A DNA stretch of 60,567 bases from Lachnospiraceae bacterium TWA4 (lineage in GTDB: Bacteria > Bacillota > Clostridia > Lachnospirales > Lachnospiraceae): NCBI GenBank assembly GCA_000875945.1, contig JPZU01000001.1, positions 1,515,954-1,576,520 on the forward strand. Reading direction: 5' to 3'. Position numbers and translations under genes: made by a program. The notes beneath the pieces are model-generated. The model was not told the origin of the DNA. It did not search any database and saw nothing but the letters and a program-made list of their open reading frames with translations. Positions 25,643-34,119 of this stretch are shown one piece after another. Every line of letters starts with the position of its first letter. Position 1 is the first letter of the stretch.

Positions 25643-27472
25643 GTGTGCCCAGCACAGGTACACGCTAAAGGGTGAAAGTCCCAAATGCACCCAGATAACG
25701 GGAAGCATATAGCTAAACAACAAGGGTGTCCATCGTGAGGTGGAATCTGAAGGAGTTGAAGGCAAACTATCGACCTGACGAACAGAAATCACATATAAGG
25801 CTACGACCCGAGGGATAAGTTGGCTGAATACAACGAAGTCCGATAGTTATCACGTTTGTAGGGAAGAAGTAGATGTGGCAGGTACATGATAGGAAAGTGT
25901 GTACACTGAACCTGGGGAGGTCTCATAGGCGAGAAATCGTAGTAACAACGAACTATGAGAAGTCAGCAGAAGTCATAGTAGTGAGGATAGCCAATGAAAA
26001 TTGGAAGGAGCGAAGGACTGAACAATTAATAAGTTGGAGTAGATTCCTACTGTAGTGGATGAATATGTCCGACACATAAAATAGGGATAGCAGACACTAA
26101 CGGAAAAGAAAGGAAACAACGCATGATACAGAAGGGAAGTGTTGAACAACTCTTATATAAAGATAACATGAACCAAGCTTATAAGCAAGTGGTCAAGAAT
26201 AAAGGTGCTAGTGGTGTTGATGGGATGAAATATACAGAACTGGCAGATTATTTAAAGAAAGAAGGGAAGAACCTTTTAGATAAAATAAGATGTCGAACCT
26301 ATCAACCACAACCAGTATTAAGAGTTGAAATACCTAAACCAAATGGAGGAGTCCGAAAACTAGGAATACCAACAGTTACAGACCGAATGGTACAACAAGC
26401 AGTAGCTCAATTTCTAACACCGGAGTATGAAAAATTATTTCATCCGAATAGTTATGGATTCAGACCCAAGAAAAGTGCAATAGATGCAGTTAAAAAGGTA
26501 GCTGAATATATGACGAAAGGCTATAAGTGGTTAATAGATTTAGACCTTGAAAAGTTCTTTGATAAAGTAAATCAAGACAAGCTAATGGGAATACTTAGTA
26601 GAAATATAAAAGATGGTGATATATTATCATTAATTGGGAAATTTCTAAGAAGTGGAGTATTAGTAAATGAACAGATTGAAGAAACTATTATGGGAACACC
26701 ACAAGGTGGAAATTTATCGCCATTATTAGCAAATATTATGCTAAATGAATTAGATTGGGAGTTAGAAAAAAGAGGTCTAAGGTTTGTAAGGTATGCAGAT
26801 GATTGCGTTATCTTCGTGAAAAGTGAAAAGTCTGCAAAAAGAGTTTTTGAGAGTATAACAAGATATATTGAAAATAAACTATTACTCAAAGTAAATAGAG
26901 AAAAAAGTAAAGTAGTAAGACCATCAGAACTAAAATACCTAGGTTTTGCATTTAGTTATACATCAAAAGAAAATCTTTATAAACCAAAGCCCCATAAAGA
27001 TTCAGTAAAGAAATTCAGAGCAAAACTAAAGGAACTAACAAAAAGAAGTTGGGGAGTAAGTAATGCTTATAAACGAGATAGAATCAACATGGTTATTAGA
27101 GGTTGGGTAAATTATTTCAGAATAGGAAGAATGAAAACAGTCTGTCAAAAAGCAGATAACCTATTAAGAGCTAGGTTTCGGATGTGTATATGGAAACATT
27201 GGAAAAATCCGATTACTAGGTATAAACGATTAATTCAGCTTGGTGTAAGCAGAGGTATAGCCGCAAAAGCTGCTTGGTCACATGGATATGCAAGAGTATG
27301 TCGTGGAAAAGCAGTATCAGTAGCTTTATCTAATGTTAGGCTAAAGCAATATGGACTAATCTCAATAGAAGAATACTATCTTAAATCATGTTAAATTAAT
27401 TGAACCGCCGTATACTGAACAGTACGTACGGTGGTGTGAGAGGTCGGGAGCAAAGGCTCCCTCCTACTCGAT
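25643..27472 (+). mobile_element. Group II intron, apparently complete, with intron-encoded protein
   Basis: The 5' end GTGTGCCCAGCACAGGTAC at 25643 fits the GTGYG consensus. About 480 bases of structured RNA (domains I-IV) precede the reverse transcriptase gene at 26123-27394, including GGGTGAAAGTCCC. After the gene, domain V is seen at about 27402-27434 (CCGCCGTA...TACGGTGG) and domain VI at 27438-27472 (GGGAGC-AAAG-GCTCCC). Domain VI has a bulged A near 27466, about 6 bases before a probable AT end. The upstream exon is a serine recombinase and the downstream exon a phage portal gene, both on the minus strand. The exact 3' end is uncertain by a few bases. Confidence 0.85.
26123..27394 (+). 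CDS. ltrA: Group II intron reverse transcriptase/maturase
   Basis: A 423-residue RT/maturase. The RT blocks run VKNKGASGVDGMKYTEL, RTYQPQPVLRVEIPKPNGGV, GIPTVTDRMVQQAVAQFLTP, SYGFRPKKSAIDAV, WLIDLDLEKFFDKVN, MGTPQGGNLSPLLANIMLNE and the active site RYADDCVIFVKS. The maturase/GIIM part follows (RGWVNYFRIGRM, FRMCIWKHWKNPITRYKRLI, RGIAAKAAWSHGYARV). There is no C-terminal HNH endonuclease, as in many bacterial intron classes. It is intact, with a reasonable AGGAAAC site before ATG 26123. It both splices the intron and copies it into DNA. Confidence 0.95.
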   Translation: MIQKGSVEQLLYKDNMNQAYKQVVKNKGASGVDGMKYTELADYLKKEGKNLLDKIRCRTYQPQPVLRVEIPKPNGGVRKLGIPTVTDRMVQQAVAQFLTPEYEKLFHPNSYGFRPKKSAIDAVKKVAEYMTKGYKWLIDLDLEKFFDKVNQDKLMGILSRNIKDGDILSLIGKFLRSGVLVNEQIEETIMGTPQGGNLSPLLANIMLNELDWELEKRGLRFVRYADDCVIFVKSEKSAKRVFESITRYIENKLLLKVNREKSKVVRPSELKYLGFAFSYTSKENLYKPKPHKDSVKKFRAKLKELTKRSWGVSNAYKRDRINMVIRGWVNYFRIGRMKTVCQKADNLLRARFRMCIWKHWKNPITRYKRLIQLGVSRGIAAKAAWSHGYARVCRGKAVSVALSNVRLKQYGLISIEEYYLKSC

Positions 27473-28305
27473 TCAATCTGAAATTTTCTGGTCTCCAAAA
27501 ACTGTGCTTCATTCGGGGAGATGGAGATAGGAGTATATTTCATGCCTTCTTCCAAAACTGCCACCTTATGAGAATTGTTTCCAGAGAAGCCTTTGGTCCA
27601 GCTTTCTCTGACAGCTTCCGGATTTTTAACGGTACCGGGATACTCCAAAATGCCTCCCGGTGTGGCTCCGTTTGCAAAGAACTTAGCACCATATTCCTCC
27701 GTAGCAATAGCAAGACCGATAGCGTTCTTCGCCATAGCGATGGGAGAGTAACCGACCAGACCATCAAAGCCGAGGCCCGGAACATGGAGCACATCCGATG
27801 GCTTTAGGATGACTGTTCCATTTTTCATGGTAGGTGCATCGGAATCCTGCATCTGATATTGGTAGTAGAGGTGACCTTTATCGTCACGGTCTACGCTCAT
27901 TCGGTTGGCCATCAGCGGATAGAGAGCGACGACTTCACCCTTGCCATTTCGGATAATCTGCGCATAGGCATTTCCATAAAGGAGCAGGTGTGTCATCAAG
28001 GTCTCACGGAAGACAAAGGAGGTCATTTCCGAATTTGGCTCATCGTGAATCAGTCGATACAGTGGATGCTTGATAGCTTTTTCTTTGCCGCCAGAGCCAG
28101 TGTATTTGTAAACATGGACTGGCAGGCCAGCGATGGACTCGGAGAGAATCCTGACGCAGGCATAGACTGCAGTCATCTGCATAGCACTTCGTTCATTGAC
28201 GGATTTACCAGAGTTGCTGCCACCAAAGAGAAAACGGTAGGCGCTACCATTGGTGCTGTTGGTGGGCTTGTCTCTGGAATGAAACAGTCCTGATAAGAAT
28301 CCCAT
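27473..28305 (-). pseudogene. Phage portal protein (HK97 type), N-terminal part, cut by the intron
   Basis: From the start at 28305 (MGFLSGLFHSRDKP) the protein follows the portal family: MQMTAVYACVRILSESIAGL, KHPLYRLIHDEPNSEMTSF, YGNAYAQIIRNGKGEVVALY, GLGFDGLVGYSPIAMAKNAI, FFANGATPGGILEYP and ISPNEAQFLETRKFQIE. It then loses all similarity where the intron ends, near 27472. About 280 of the usual 400 or more residues remain. Portals form the DNA gate of tailed-phage heads. No terminase, protease or capsid gene is adjacent, so only this piece of the prophage survives. Confidence 0.85.
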
Positions 28306-28335
28306 AAGTCATCACTTCCTTTCAAAAATGGGTAT

Positions 28336-28367
28336 AAGAAAAGCACCTCCGAAGAGATGCTTTTCTT
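28336..28367. terminator. Terminator between the ATPase gene and the portal fragment
   Basis: AAGAAAAGCA at 28336-28345 pairs perfectly with TGCTTTTCTT at 28358-28367. It lies just after the stop of the minus-strand ATPase gene. Confidence 0.65.
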
Positions 28368-28381
28368 AAAAATTACTATTT

Positions 28382-29701
28382 TTATTCTGAAATCAACCAA
28401 TCAATCAAATTGATGGATTTAATACCATCATAAGAAGAATCCATTCCGGTATTTAAGGAAAGAACTATTTTTTCGTAATTATCGCTGATTTTCTGGAGTG
28501 GTGCTAATTCTCGCTTGCGAACCTCTTCGCTGGTCATGGATTCTGTGACCTGAACATAAAGTTTGTCATCTACTTTTGTTGCGATAAAATCCACTTCGGA
28601 ATTATCCACTTTACCGATAGAGACATCATAGCCTCTACGTAGCAGTTCAAAGTAAACAACATTTTCTATTGCATGTCCGCTATCACGGTCCCTGAATCCA
28701 AGTAGATAGTTTCTAAGTCCGATATCAACGATGTAATACTTTCCAAGAGTACGTAAGAATTCCTTCCCTTTAATATCAAATCTCTTGATGTCATAGAAGA
28801 AGTAAGCTTCCAGTAGTGCATTCACATAGGCCTGAACGGTGTGAGCGCTTGGAGTTCCTTTGCGCTTTCCATCTTCTAGAAGACCTTCATTTACTAAGGT
28901 GTTGCCAATGGAAGAAACAGAGATACTGCTTCCGATGTTGTCTGCAAGGAACATGACAATCTTTTTCAAAAGCACAGGGTCGGTGATTCTTTTTTGGCCT
29001 CTGCGATTTTCACGTTCTAGAATATCTCTCATAATAACAGTTGAGTAGATACCCTCAAGCAGCACCAGAGCCTTTTCTTGGTCCAGCCCCACATCAGCAA
29101 TTCCCGGCATTCCGCCAAAACGCATATAGGCATCGAAAACTTCTCGGAGTTCGTAGTGTTCACCGGTTTTATCAAATGCTTGCTTGCGTGTGCCACCTAA
29201 AGCACTTTTGGTTTCTCTTATCTCAAAATCATGGAACGTTAAAAATTCAGAAAAAGACAATGGAAGCATCTTTATCTCTACACATCTACCTGATAAATAG
29301 GTGGCATATTCAGAAGACAGCATATAGGCATTTGAACCAGTGACATAAATATCGCAATTGAAGTCAACACGGAAAGAGTTGATTGCATCCTCCCAGTTAG
29401 GAACCCGTTGAACCTCATCGAAGAAAAGGTACATTCTTTTATCTGGCTGGATGTGCTGATTGACATATTCGTAGAAAGAATCGCTGGTCATGTTCTTAAA
29501 ACTATGTGACTCAAAATTCATTTCAAGAATCTGGTCGTCAGTGATTCCGGTTTCTTTCAAGTGAAGAGTCATTAGTTTGAGCAGGCTGGACTTGCCACAT
29601 CTACGAATTCCGGTTACAACCTTAACTGGCTCGGTATCTTGAAATGCTATAATCTTATTCAAGTATAAATCTCGTTTTTTGAGTTCGTGAGTATCTATCA
29701 T
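28382..29701 (-). CDS. DUF4143-type AAA ATPase
   Basis: The start is ATG 29701, preceded by AAGGAGG at normal distance; an upstream in-frame ATG lacks such a site. The 439-residue protein has Walker A VTGIRRCGKSSLLKL near residue 30, Walker B YLFFDEVQRVPNWEDAIN near 90 and sensor DIYVTGSNAYMLSSEYATYL. The C-terminal DUF4143 domain has YYIVDIGLRNYLLG and ENVVYFELLRRGYDVSIGKV. It ends with a nuclease-like strand pattern (NSEVDFIATKVDDKLYVQVT). Such ATPases are abundant in anaerobes and mobile regions, and their function is poorly known. It is intact, divergent from the PglZ remnant, with only 39 bp between starts. Confidence 0.85.
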   Translation of the reverse strand: MIDTHELKKRDLYLNKIIAFQDTEPVKVVTGIRRCGKSSLLKLMTLHLKETGITDDQILEMNFESHSFKNMTSDSFYEYVNQHIQPDKRMYLFFDEVQRVPNWEDAINSFRVDFNCDIYVTGSNAYMLSSEYATYLSGRCVEIKMLPLSFSEFLTFHDFEIRETKSALGGTRKQAFDKTGEHYELREVFDAYMRFGGMPGIADVGLDQEKALVLLEGIYSTVIMRDILERENRRGQKRITDPVLLKKIVMFLADNIGSSISVSSIGNTLVNEGLLEDGKRKGTPSAHTVQAYVNALLEAYFFYDIKRFDIKGKEFLRTLGKYYIVDIGLRNYLLGFRDRDSGHAIENVVYFELLRRGYDVSIGKVDNSEVDFIATKVDDKLYVQVTESMTSEEVRKRELAPLQKISDNYEKIVLSLNTGMDSSYDGIKSINLIDWLISE

Positions 29702-29740
29702 TTGGCATTCCTCCTTGTGAAAAGAGTATAGCATAAACTT

Positions 29741-30144
29741 ATGAAAAAATCAAGTTTATGCACTGAAATGCAGAAACTATTAAAATTCGACAATTTTTGC
29801 ATTTTACAAGAAGAGAATACCTCTGTCATCGTAGACAGAAGCACCGGTATTATTTCCACAGCGGATAGCACGGTCGAGTCCCATGTACAGGAGTTGAGGT
29901 GGAAACAAAAAGTCGCAGAATGTTGGTATTGCAGAATTATGCCAATAAAAAAGCGCTTGTTGATAAATATGGATTAATTGAGTATCCCAAATATTACTTA
30001 AAGAAGGATTTCGATTATCTCATTTGTGATGTGGGAGATTCCTTCGATGCCAAAGGTGAGGATGTTATGACTCATGGAGGCATATCAATCGATGAGGTAA
30101 TTGTACCTTTTATTAAAGTAAAGGCAGGAATGAACAATGGCTAA
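29741..30144 (+). pseudogene. C-terminal remnant of a PglZ-domain protein (alkaline phosphatase superfamily)
   Basis: The clear part, from about 29870 to 30144, reads VEVETKSRRMLVLQNYANKK, YPKYYLKKDFDYLICDVGDS and THGGISIDEVIVPFIKVKAG, the usual C-terminal end of PglZ domains. Just before it, skipping two bases (AG) near 29864 gives TADHGRVPCTGVEVE, which contains the metal-binding Asp-His of the superfamily. The upstream reading (LQEENTSVIVDRSTGIISTA) may belong to the same domain. The large N-terminal part is missing. PglZ proteins occur in BREX and phage-growth-limitation defence systems, so this is probably a relic of a defence operon. It overlaps the next gene by 8 bases. Confidence 0.6.
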
Positions 30145-30843
30145 GATGGTTGGATTATCCAGAAACCTAAAACTACCTTGGTTAAATCAAGTTGTAGAAT
30201 TGACTTCAGGTGAAATGGATGAAAATGAAATAAAAGAAAAGCTAAACGAATATCTGAGTTTTGAAATAGGAAGTCCTACAAACATCAGAAAAACTAGAGA
30301 AATCCTGATGTGTATTTGGTACTATGAAAATCCTTATTCAGATAAATTGAGACCAGAAGCTCGTCGACTCATAGAAAAATATCCAGAATATGCACTGCAG
30401 ATTCATTGGTGCATGATGTTAGCAGCATATCCAGTGTTCGTTGATATGTGTAAACTGATTGGAAAAATGACAGAATTTCAAGATGAGATTACCTTGGCAC
30501 AACTTAAGCAGAAGCTCTTTGATGAATGGGGAGAACAACAACATTATACCATTCTATCGATAAGTTGGTAGCTACGCTGAAGGCTTTTGAAGTGTTGACT
30601 TGTGATAAACCGGGGAAATACCATGTCCAACAGCACAATGTTCCTAATGCGGAAGTAAGCAGTTTCATGGTATACGCAATGATGAATGTGGATGATAGTG
30701 GTTATTACTCCTTTCAGGAAGTAAACACATCTAAGTATTTCTTCCCGTTTGGATATCAGATTACAAAGGAAACTATTCTGCAAGATGATAGATTTATGAT
30801 GAGTAATCTGGGCGGTGAGTTTTCAGTTGCGTTGAATGGATAA
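30137..30843 (+). CDS. Uncharacterised protein coupled to the PglZ remnant, frameshifted
   Basis: The first 130 residues run from ATG 30137 (MAKMVGLSRNLKLPWLNQVV). The frame leaves at the G4 run 30528-30531. One more G gives FDEWGRTTTLYHSIDKLVAT and continues to the stop at 30843, for about 236 residues in all. The protein is helical, with no membrane span, and ends YQITKETILQDDRFMMSNLG. I do not recognise the family. Its 8-base overlap with the PglZ-like gene shows that both belonged to one operon, so it is probably an accessory subunit of the same defence system. Confidence 0.5.
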
Positions 30844-31485
30844 AATGAGGAAGATTAAACCTTTTAATTTTTCCATACTTTTTAATTATTGAGAAAAGAG
30901 GTGTCGCTTTGGTAGCAGCAACAACAGCATACCGAACACAAAATGCCAAAATGGGCTGCTATCAAAGTGGCCCTACATACAGGAAAGAACCCAGAAATAG
31001 CGCTATTCCACGCTGTTTCTGGGCTTTCAACTACATATACGCTTGTATCAAAGATTGCGTCTTGACAGACTAGGCGAAAAGTACTGGTGGATTTATCGTG
31101 TAAATCTTTGAATAATGAGGTCGAGTGCATGGGAACTGTAGCATCCGACGGACCTGAAAATAGTCGTTGACTTATCCCTTGTACTGCGAACAGGTAGGGT
31201 TGAGACGATGGTGCTTCTACAGCTATTGACTTTGGCATTATAATAGGAAATATAAAGGGAATTGCAGACCAGTTCCCGTATACTGGTGAGGTCTAGGCTG
31301 TGATATAGACAACGACAAAAGTGGAGATATTTCTACTACAGATATGAGTTGATATGTTTCCGTAGACAAACGGACTATTCCGAAATATCCCGATTATGTT
31401 GTTATCAATCAGGGCCTTTCGAGCCATTGCGAGGTGATAGTAAGGATGACTAAAACACACAAGTAGGTGGAAAGTCGCTTAAAAT
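30844..31485. other. Non-coding, hairpin-rich right part of the island
   Basis: No credible gene is seen in about 640 bases; a minus-strand frame at 30882-31238 is Cys/Ser-rich without a ribosome site and looks accidental. There are several hairpins: GGTAGCAGC...GCTGCTATC (about 30911-30965), CCCAGAAATAGCG...CGCTGTTTCTGGG (30990-31023) and a CCAGT...ACTGG stem near 31275. The plus strand holds short broken frames, so this may be a decayed gene or the transfer-origin region of a former mobile element. Confidence 0.35.
31199..31209 (+). other. Candidate right attachment site (second copy of the rlmD tail motif)
   Basis: GTTGAGACGAT is followed by sequence reading V-E-T-M-V-L-L-Q-L-L and a stop at 31243-31245. 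This looks like a typical RumA C-terminal end without its gene. Confidence 0.45.
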
Positions 31486-31493
31486 ATAGGGAT

Positions 31494-31543
31494 TCCGAGG
31501 GCTAAAAAGGAAGGATTTTCCTTTTTTCTTCTCGGACTTTTTA
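31494..31543 (+). terminator. Terminator at the right side of the island
   Basis: CCGAG (31494) pairs with CTCGG (31531) and AAAAAGGAA with TTCCTTTTT inside, followed by ACTTTTT. The following 31544-31996 is very AT-rich. It contains the promoter below and a 17-codon frame at 31863 (MRYKKAFVSELLFPMLD) behind a G-rich site, which may be a short or broken peptide. Confidence 0.6.
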
Positions 31544-31766
31544 GTATATAAATATTTTTCAAGTTTAAATATATAGACTTGTATAAAATATTCAATTAGC
31601 TTATTCACAAAAAATATCTTATAAGTTTGTTGATTTGTAAAAAATATAGCAAAAAGTGTATTGATATAGTGGTATTTTTGTTGTTTTTTTCTAAAAAATG
31701 ATATCAATATAACTATAAATATAGTATATATACAATACAATTTGTGTTAATATAGAAATGTTCCTG

Positions 31767-31795
31767 TTGAGTTTTTTCAAAAATTATGCTAGTAT
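31767..31795 (+). promoter_or_regulatory. Possible promoter of the ligase gene
   Basis: TTGAGT at 31767-31772 and TAGTAT at 31790-31795 are 17 bases apart, giving a leader of about 190 nt before ATG 31997. Confidence 0.4.
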
Positions 31796-31996
31796 AACTA
31801 TACAAATTATATGCATACGATAAAATGCAAAAGTACACTGAAAAAAAGGGGGGGAAAACCTTATGAGATATAAGAAAGCGTTTGTGTCGGAGTTGTTATT
31901 TCCTATGTTGGATTGAGGTTCAAAGTTTGTAGAACTAAAGATCTGAGTAAATATACGATTTATAGAAAAATTTATTAAATAGGAGAAAACTATATA

Positions 31997-33873
31997 ATGA
32001 AAAAAATGCACTTAATTCAAAAGATATCAAACGTGTCATTCCAAAATGGGCAAGAGTTGACCGCGTTGTGAATGACACAAAGATCTACAATATGGATATC
32101 TTTGAGAATATCATGTCTTTTAACCAGTTCAATTTAGATGGTCCGGCAGTAGATTATTTTGGAACTGTGGTTACTTATGGTGAAATGGTTCAGATTCGTA
32201 ATGCATATGCACGAGGCCTGAAGGTATTGGGAGTTGGCGAAGGTGATGTTGTTACACTATGTCTTCCAGTTTGTATTGAAAACCTGATGTTGCTGTTTGC
32301 ATGTAACAAATTAGGCGCAATTAGTAACAATGTAAACTTCTTATTCTTAAAACATGATTTTGCAAGATATACCAGAGATAAGAAGTCTAAAATTATCATT
32401 ACACTGGATGCATTTCTACCATATTTCGTTGACCATCTACAGTATAGCAATATTACAGATGTTCTAATCGTTAGCCTAGATGATTTCCTTCCAGATGACA
32501 AGAAGGGAATGTTCCTCGATACCAGCGGTATGCCAAAGAAGATGCGTGAAGTATTTGACGTTAAGCAGATTACCGAGTGTATGATGAATCTTGATAAGGT
32601 CAAAGGTGTTAACTTCATGCGTTTGCACGATATTCTGAATGTCGGTATGAACAGTGTCGTATCTCTTCCAAGTGGCCCGGTGGATATGAATCGTGATATT
32701 AGCTACTACTATACCAGTGGTACAACTGGCGCTCCAAAGTGTGTTGTATATAAGGAGCACTCTGTAAATGCTTATCTAGAAATGCATGCTGGTTTGGATA
32801 CAAAGGATTATGTTGGTCAGCGTTGTCTTCAGGTTATTCCACTAACTCATATGACTGGTGAACGTGTATGTGCATATCAGCCGCTGGCTCGCGGTGGTTG
32901 CCTAGTACCTCGCCCAATCTATAATAAAGACAGTTTCGGTAAGGATTTAGTTGAATCCGATTGTGAATATGTTGTTGCAGCAGCAAGCTTCTATCTTGCA
33001 GCAGTAAAGCAGGGTGTAATCGGTCCAGATGCACTGGCAAAACTACGTCGACCAGGTTCTGGCGGTGAGCCAATGACCAAGTCTGGTGTACGTCAGGTAG
33101 ACGAGTGGTTGCGTGCAAACGGCTGTAACATTCGCTACTCTCTAGGAGGAGGCGCATCAGAAGAGGGCGGTGCAACCCTTGTTACATATTTTATGAATGA
33201 AGAGACTAAGACTAATGAGACCGGAATGCCACTCGAACCATTTATCAAGATCAAGCTCGAGGATGAGAACGGAAATCCGGTTTCACAAGGACAGAAGGGA
33301 TTCATGTTCGCAAGTTCTCCAGCAGCTGCTGATCGTTACCTTGATGATGAAGAGGCAACAGCAGCAAGATGGTATGTTGATGAAGATGGTATTCGTTGGG
33401 GTGTAACTGGAGATATAGCAGTTGAGAATCCAGATGGCTCATACAACATTTTGGGTCGTGCATCGGACTCTTATGTCAATGAAGATGGAGAGCGTATCTT
33501 CTTGTTTGATATTGAGTATAGCTTGGATCCAGACGGTCCAATTCACCAGTGGGAAATTACTGCATTCAAAGTTGATGAAAGTAAGCACAATGTTGTTGCT
33601 CAGGTTGTTCTAAAGAACTCCTTTGACGGCGATAAAGCAGATTTAGTATCACGTATCTGTGAGGAATATGGTGTTGATGCTGTTAAGTATTATGAAGAAT
33701 TTGAACTCGGTGAAGTAACTGGTAAGCGTGATTATCTGCTCTTGTTACACGATTACGAAGGTTACTTTGCTCCATGCGATGAGAATCATTTGTATAAGGT
33801 CACTTATTCAGAGAATGGTACAATGACCCGTACAAAGATTACGAAAGACGAAGCAAAAAAGCAAATGGTTTAA
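31997..33873 (+). CDS. AMP-forming acyl/aryl-CoA synthetase-like ligase (ANL superfamily), frameshifted near its start
   Basis: ATG 31997 follows AGGAGA. As given, the frame stops early. One more A in the run 32000-32006 gives MKKNALNSKDIKRVIPKWAR and joins the long frame, for about 625 residues. The ATP loop is YYYTSGTTGAPKCVVYKEH near 235; later marks are LGGGASEEGGATLV and the hinge GDIAVENPDGSYNILGRASD. The C-terminal A10 region (NGTMTRTKITK) lacks the usual Gly-Lys, so the adenylation or thioester step may be altered. The family activates carboxylates as AMP esters; substrate unknown. Codon use (more CTG, CGT, GCC) resembles the next gene rather than the chromosome to the left. Confidence 0.75.
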
Positions 33874-33896
33874 CAGCGACTTCGTTCTTTAAATAA

Positions 33897-33927
33897 AGCT
33901 ATGGTAGTTGGTGTGACTACCATAGCT
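33897..33927 (+). terminator. Hairpin after the ligase gene
   Basis: AGCTATGGTAGT and ACTACCATAGCT form a perfect 12-bp stem with a 7-base loop. A T run is lacking, so it may be a weak terminator or an mRNA 3'-end stabiliser. Confidence 0.55.
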
Positions 33928-34020
33928 GATAGATAACATAAAAAACTCCTCCAATTGAAAAATATATTTTGACCAAAAGCGCAGATGATGACATTTTCTG
34001 ATAAATTTATCAAGTGTATT

Positions 34021-34049
34021 TTGACAAAATTGGGGGCTTTTAATAAAAA
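34021..34049 (+). promoter_or_regulatory. Possible promoter of the giant secreted protein gene
   Basis: TTGACA at 34021-34026 is followed after 17 bases by TAAAAA, a poor -10. Position and -35 are good, the -10 is doubtful. Confidence 0.35.
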
Positions 34050-34119
34050 AGAATAAAAAAGCCTTGGTTTTACTGGCTTAAAAATTCTGAAAGATTATCT
34101 TTTTATAAGGAGGAAATTT

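Larger units (their letters stand above)
22312..31209. mobile_element. Decayed accessory island at the rlmD 3' end
   Basis: The stretch starts inside the last codons of rlmD and ends at a second copy of the rlmD tail motif. It carries a serine-recombinase tail, a group II intron, a phage portal fragment, a PglZ-like remnant and several uncharacterised genes. Parts of it (25.1-25.6 kb and 27.5-28.3 kb) look clearly richer in G and C than the flanks. No intact integrase or conjugation gene was found, so the island is probably fixed. Whether it was one ICE, one phage or a pile of insertions is not decidable here. Confidence 0.6.

Noticed and set aside
25873-26055. 60-codon frame inside the intron
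   Set aside because: It lies in the structured RNA part of the group II intron and has no family likeness.
30882-31238. Minus-strand frame of 118 codons, rich in Ser and Cys
   Set aside because: No ribosome site and an odd composition with a run of Cys; it is antisense to hairpin-rich non-coding DNA.
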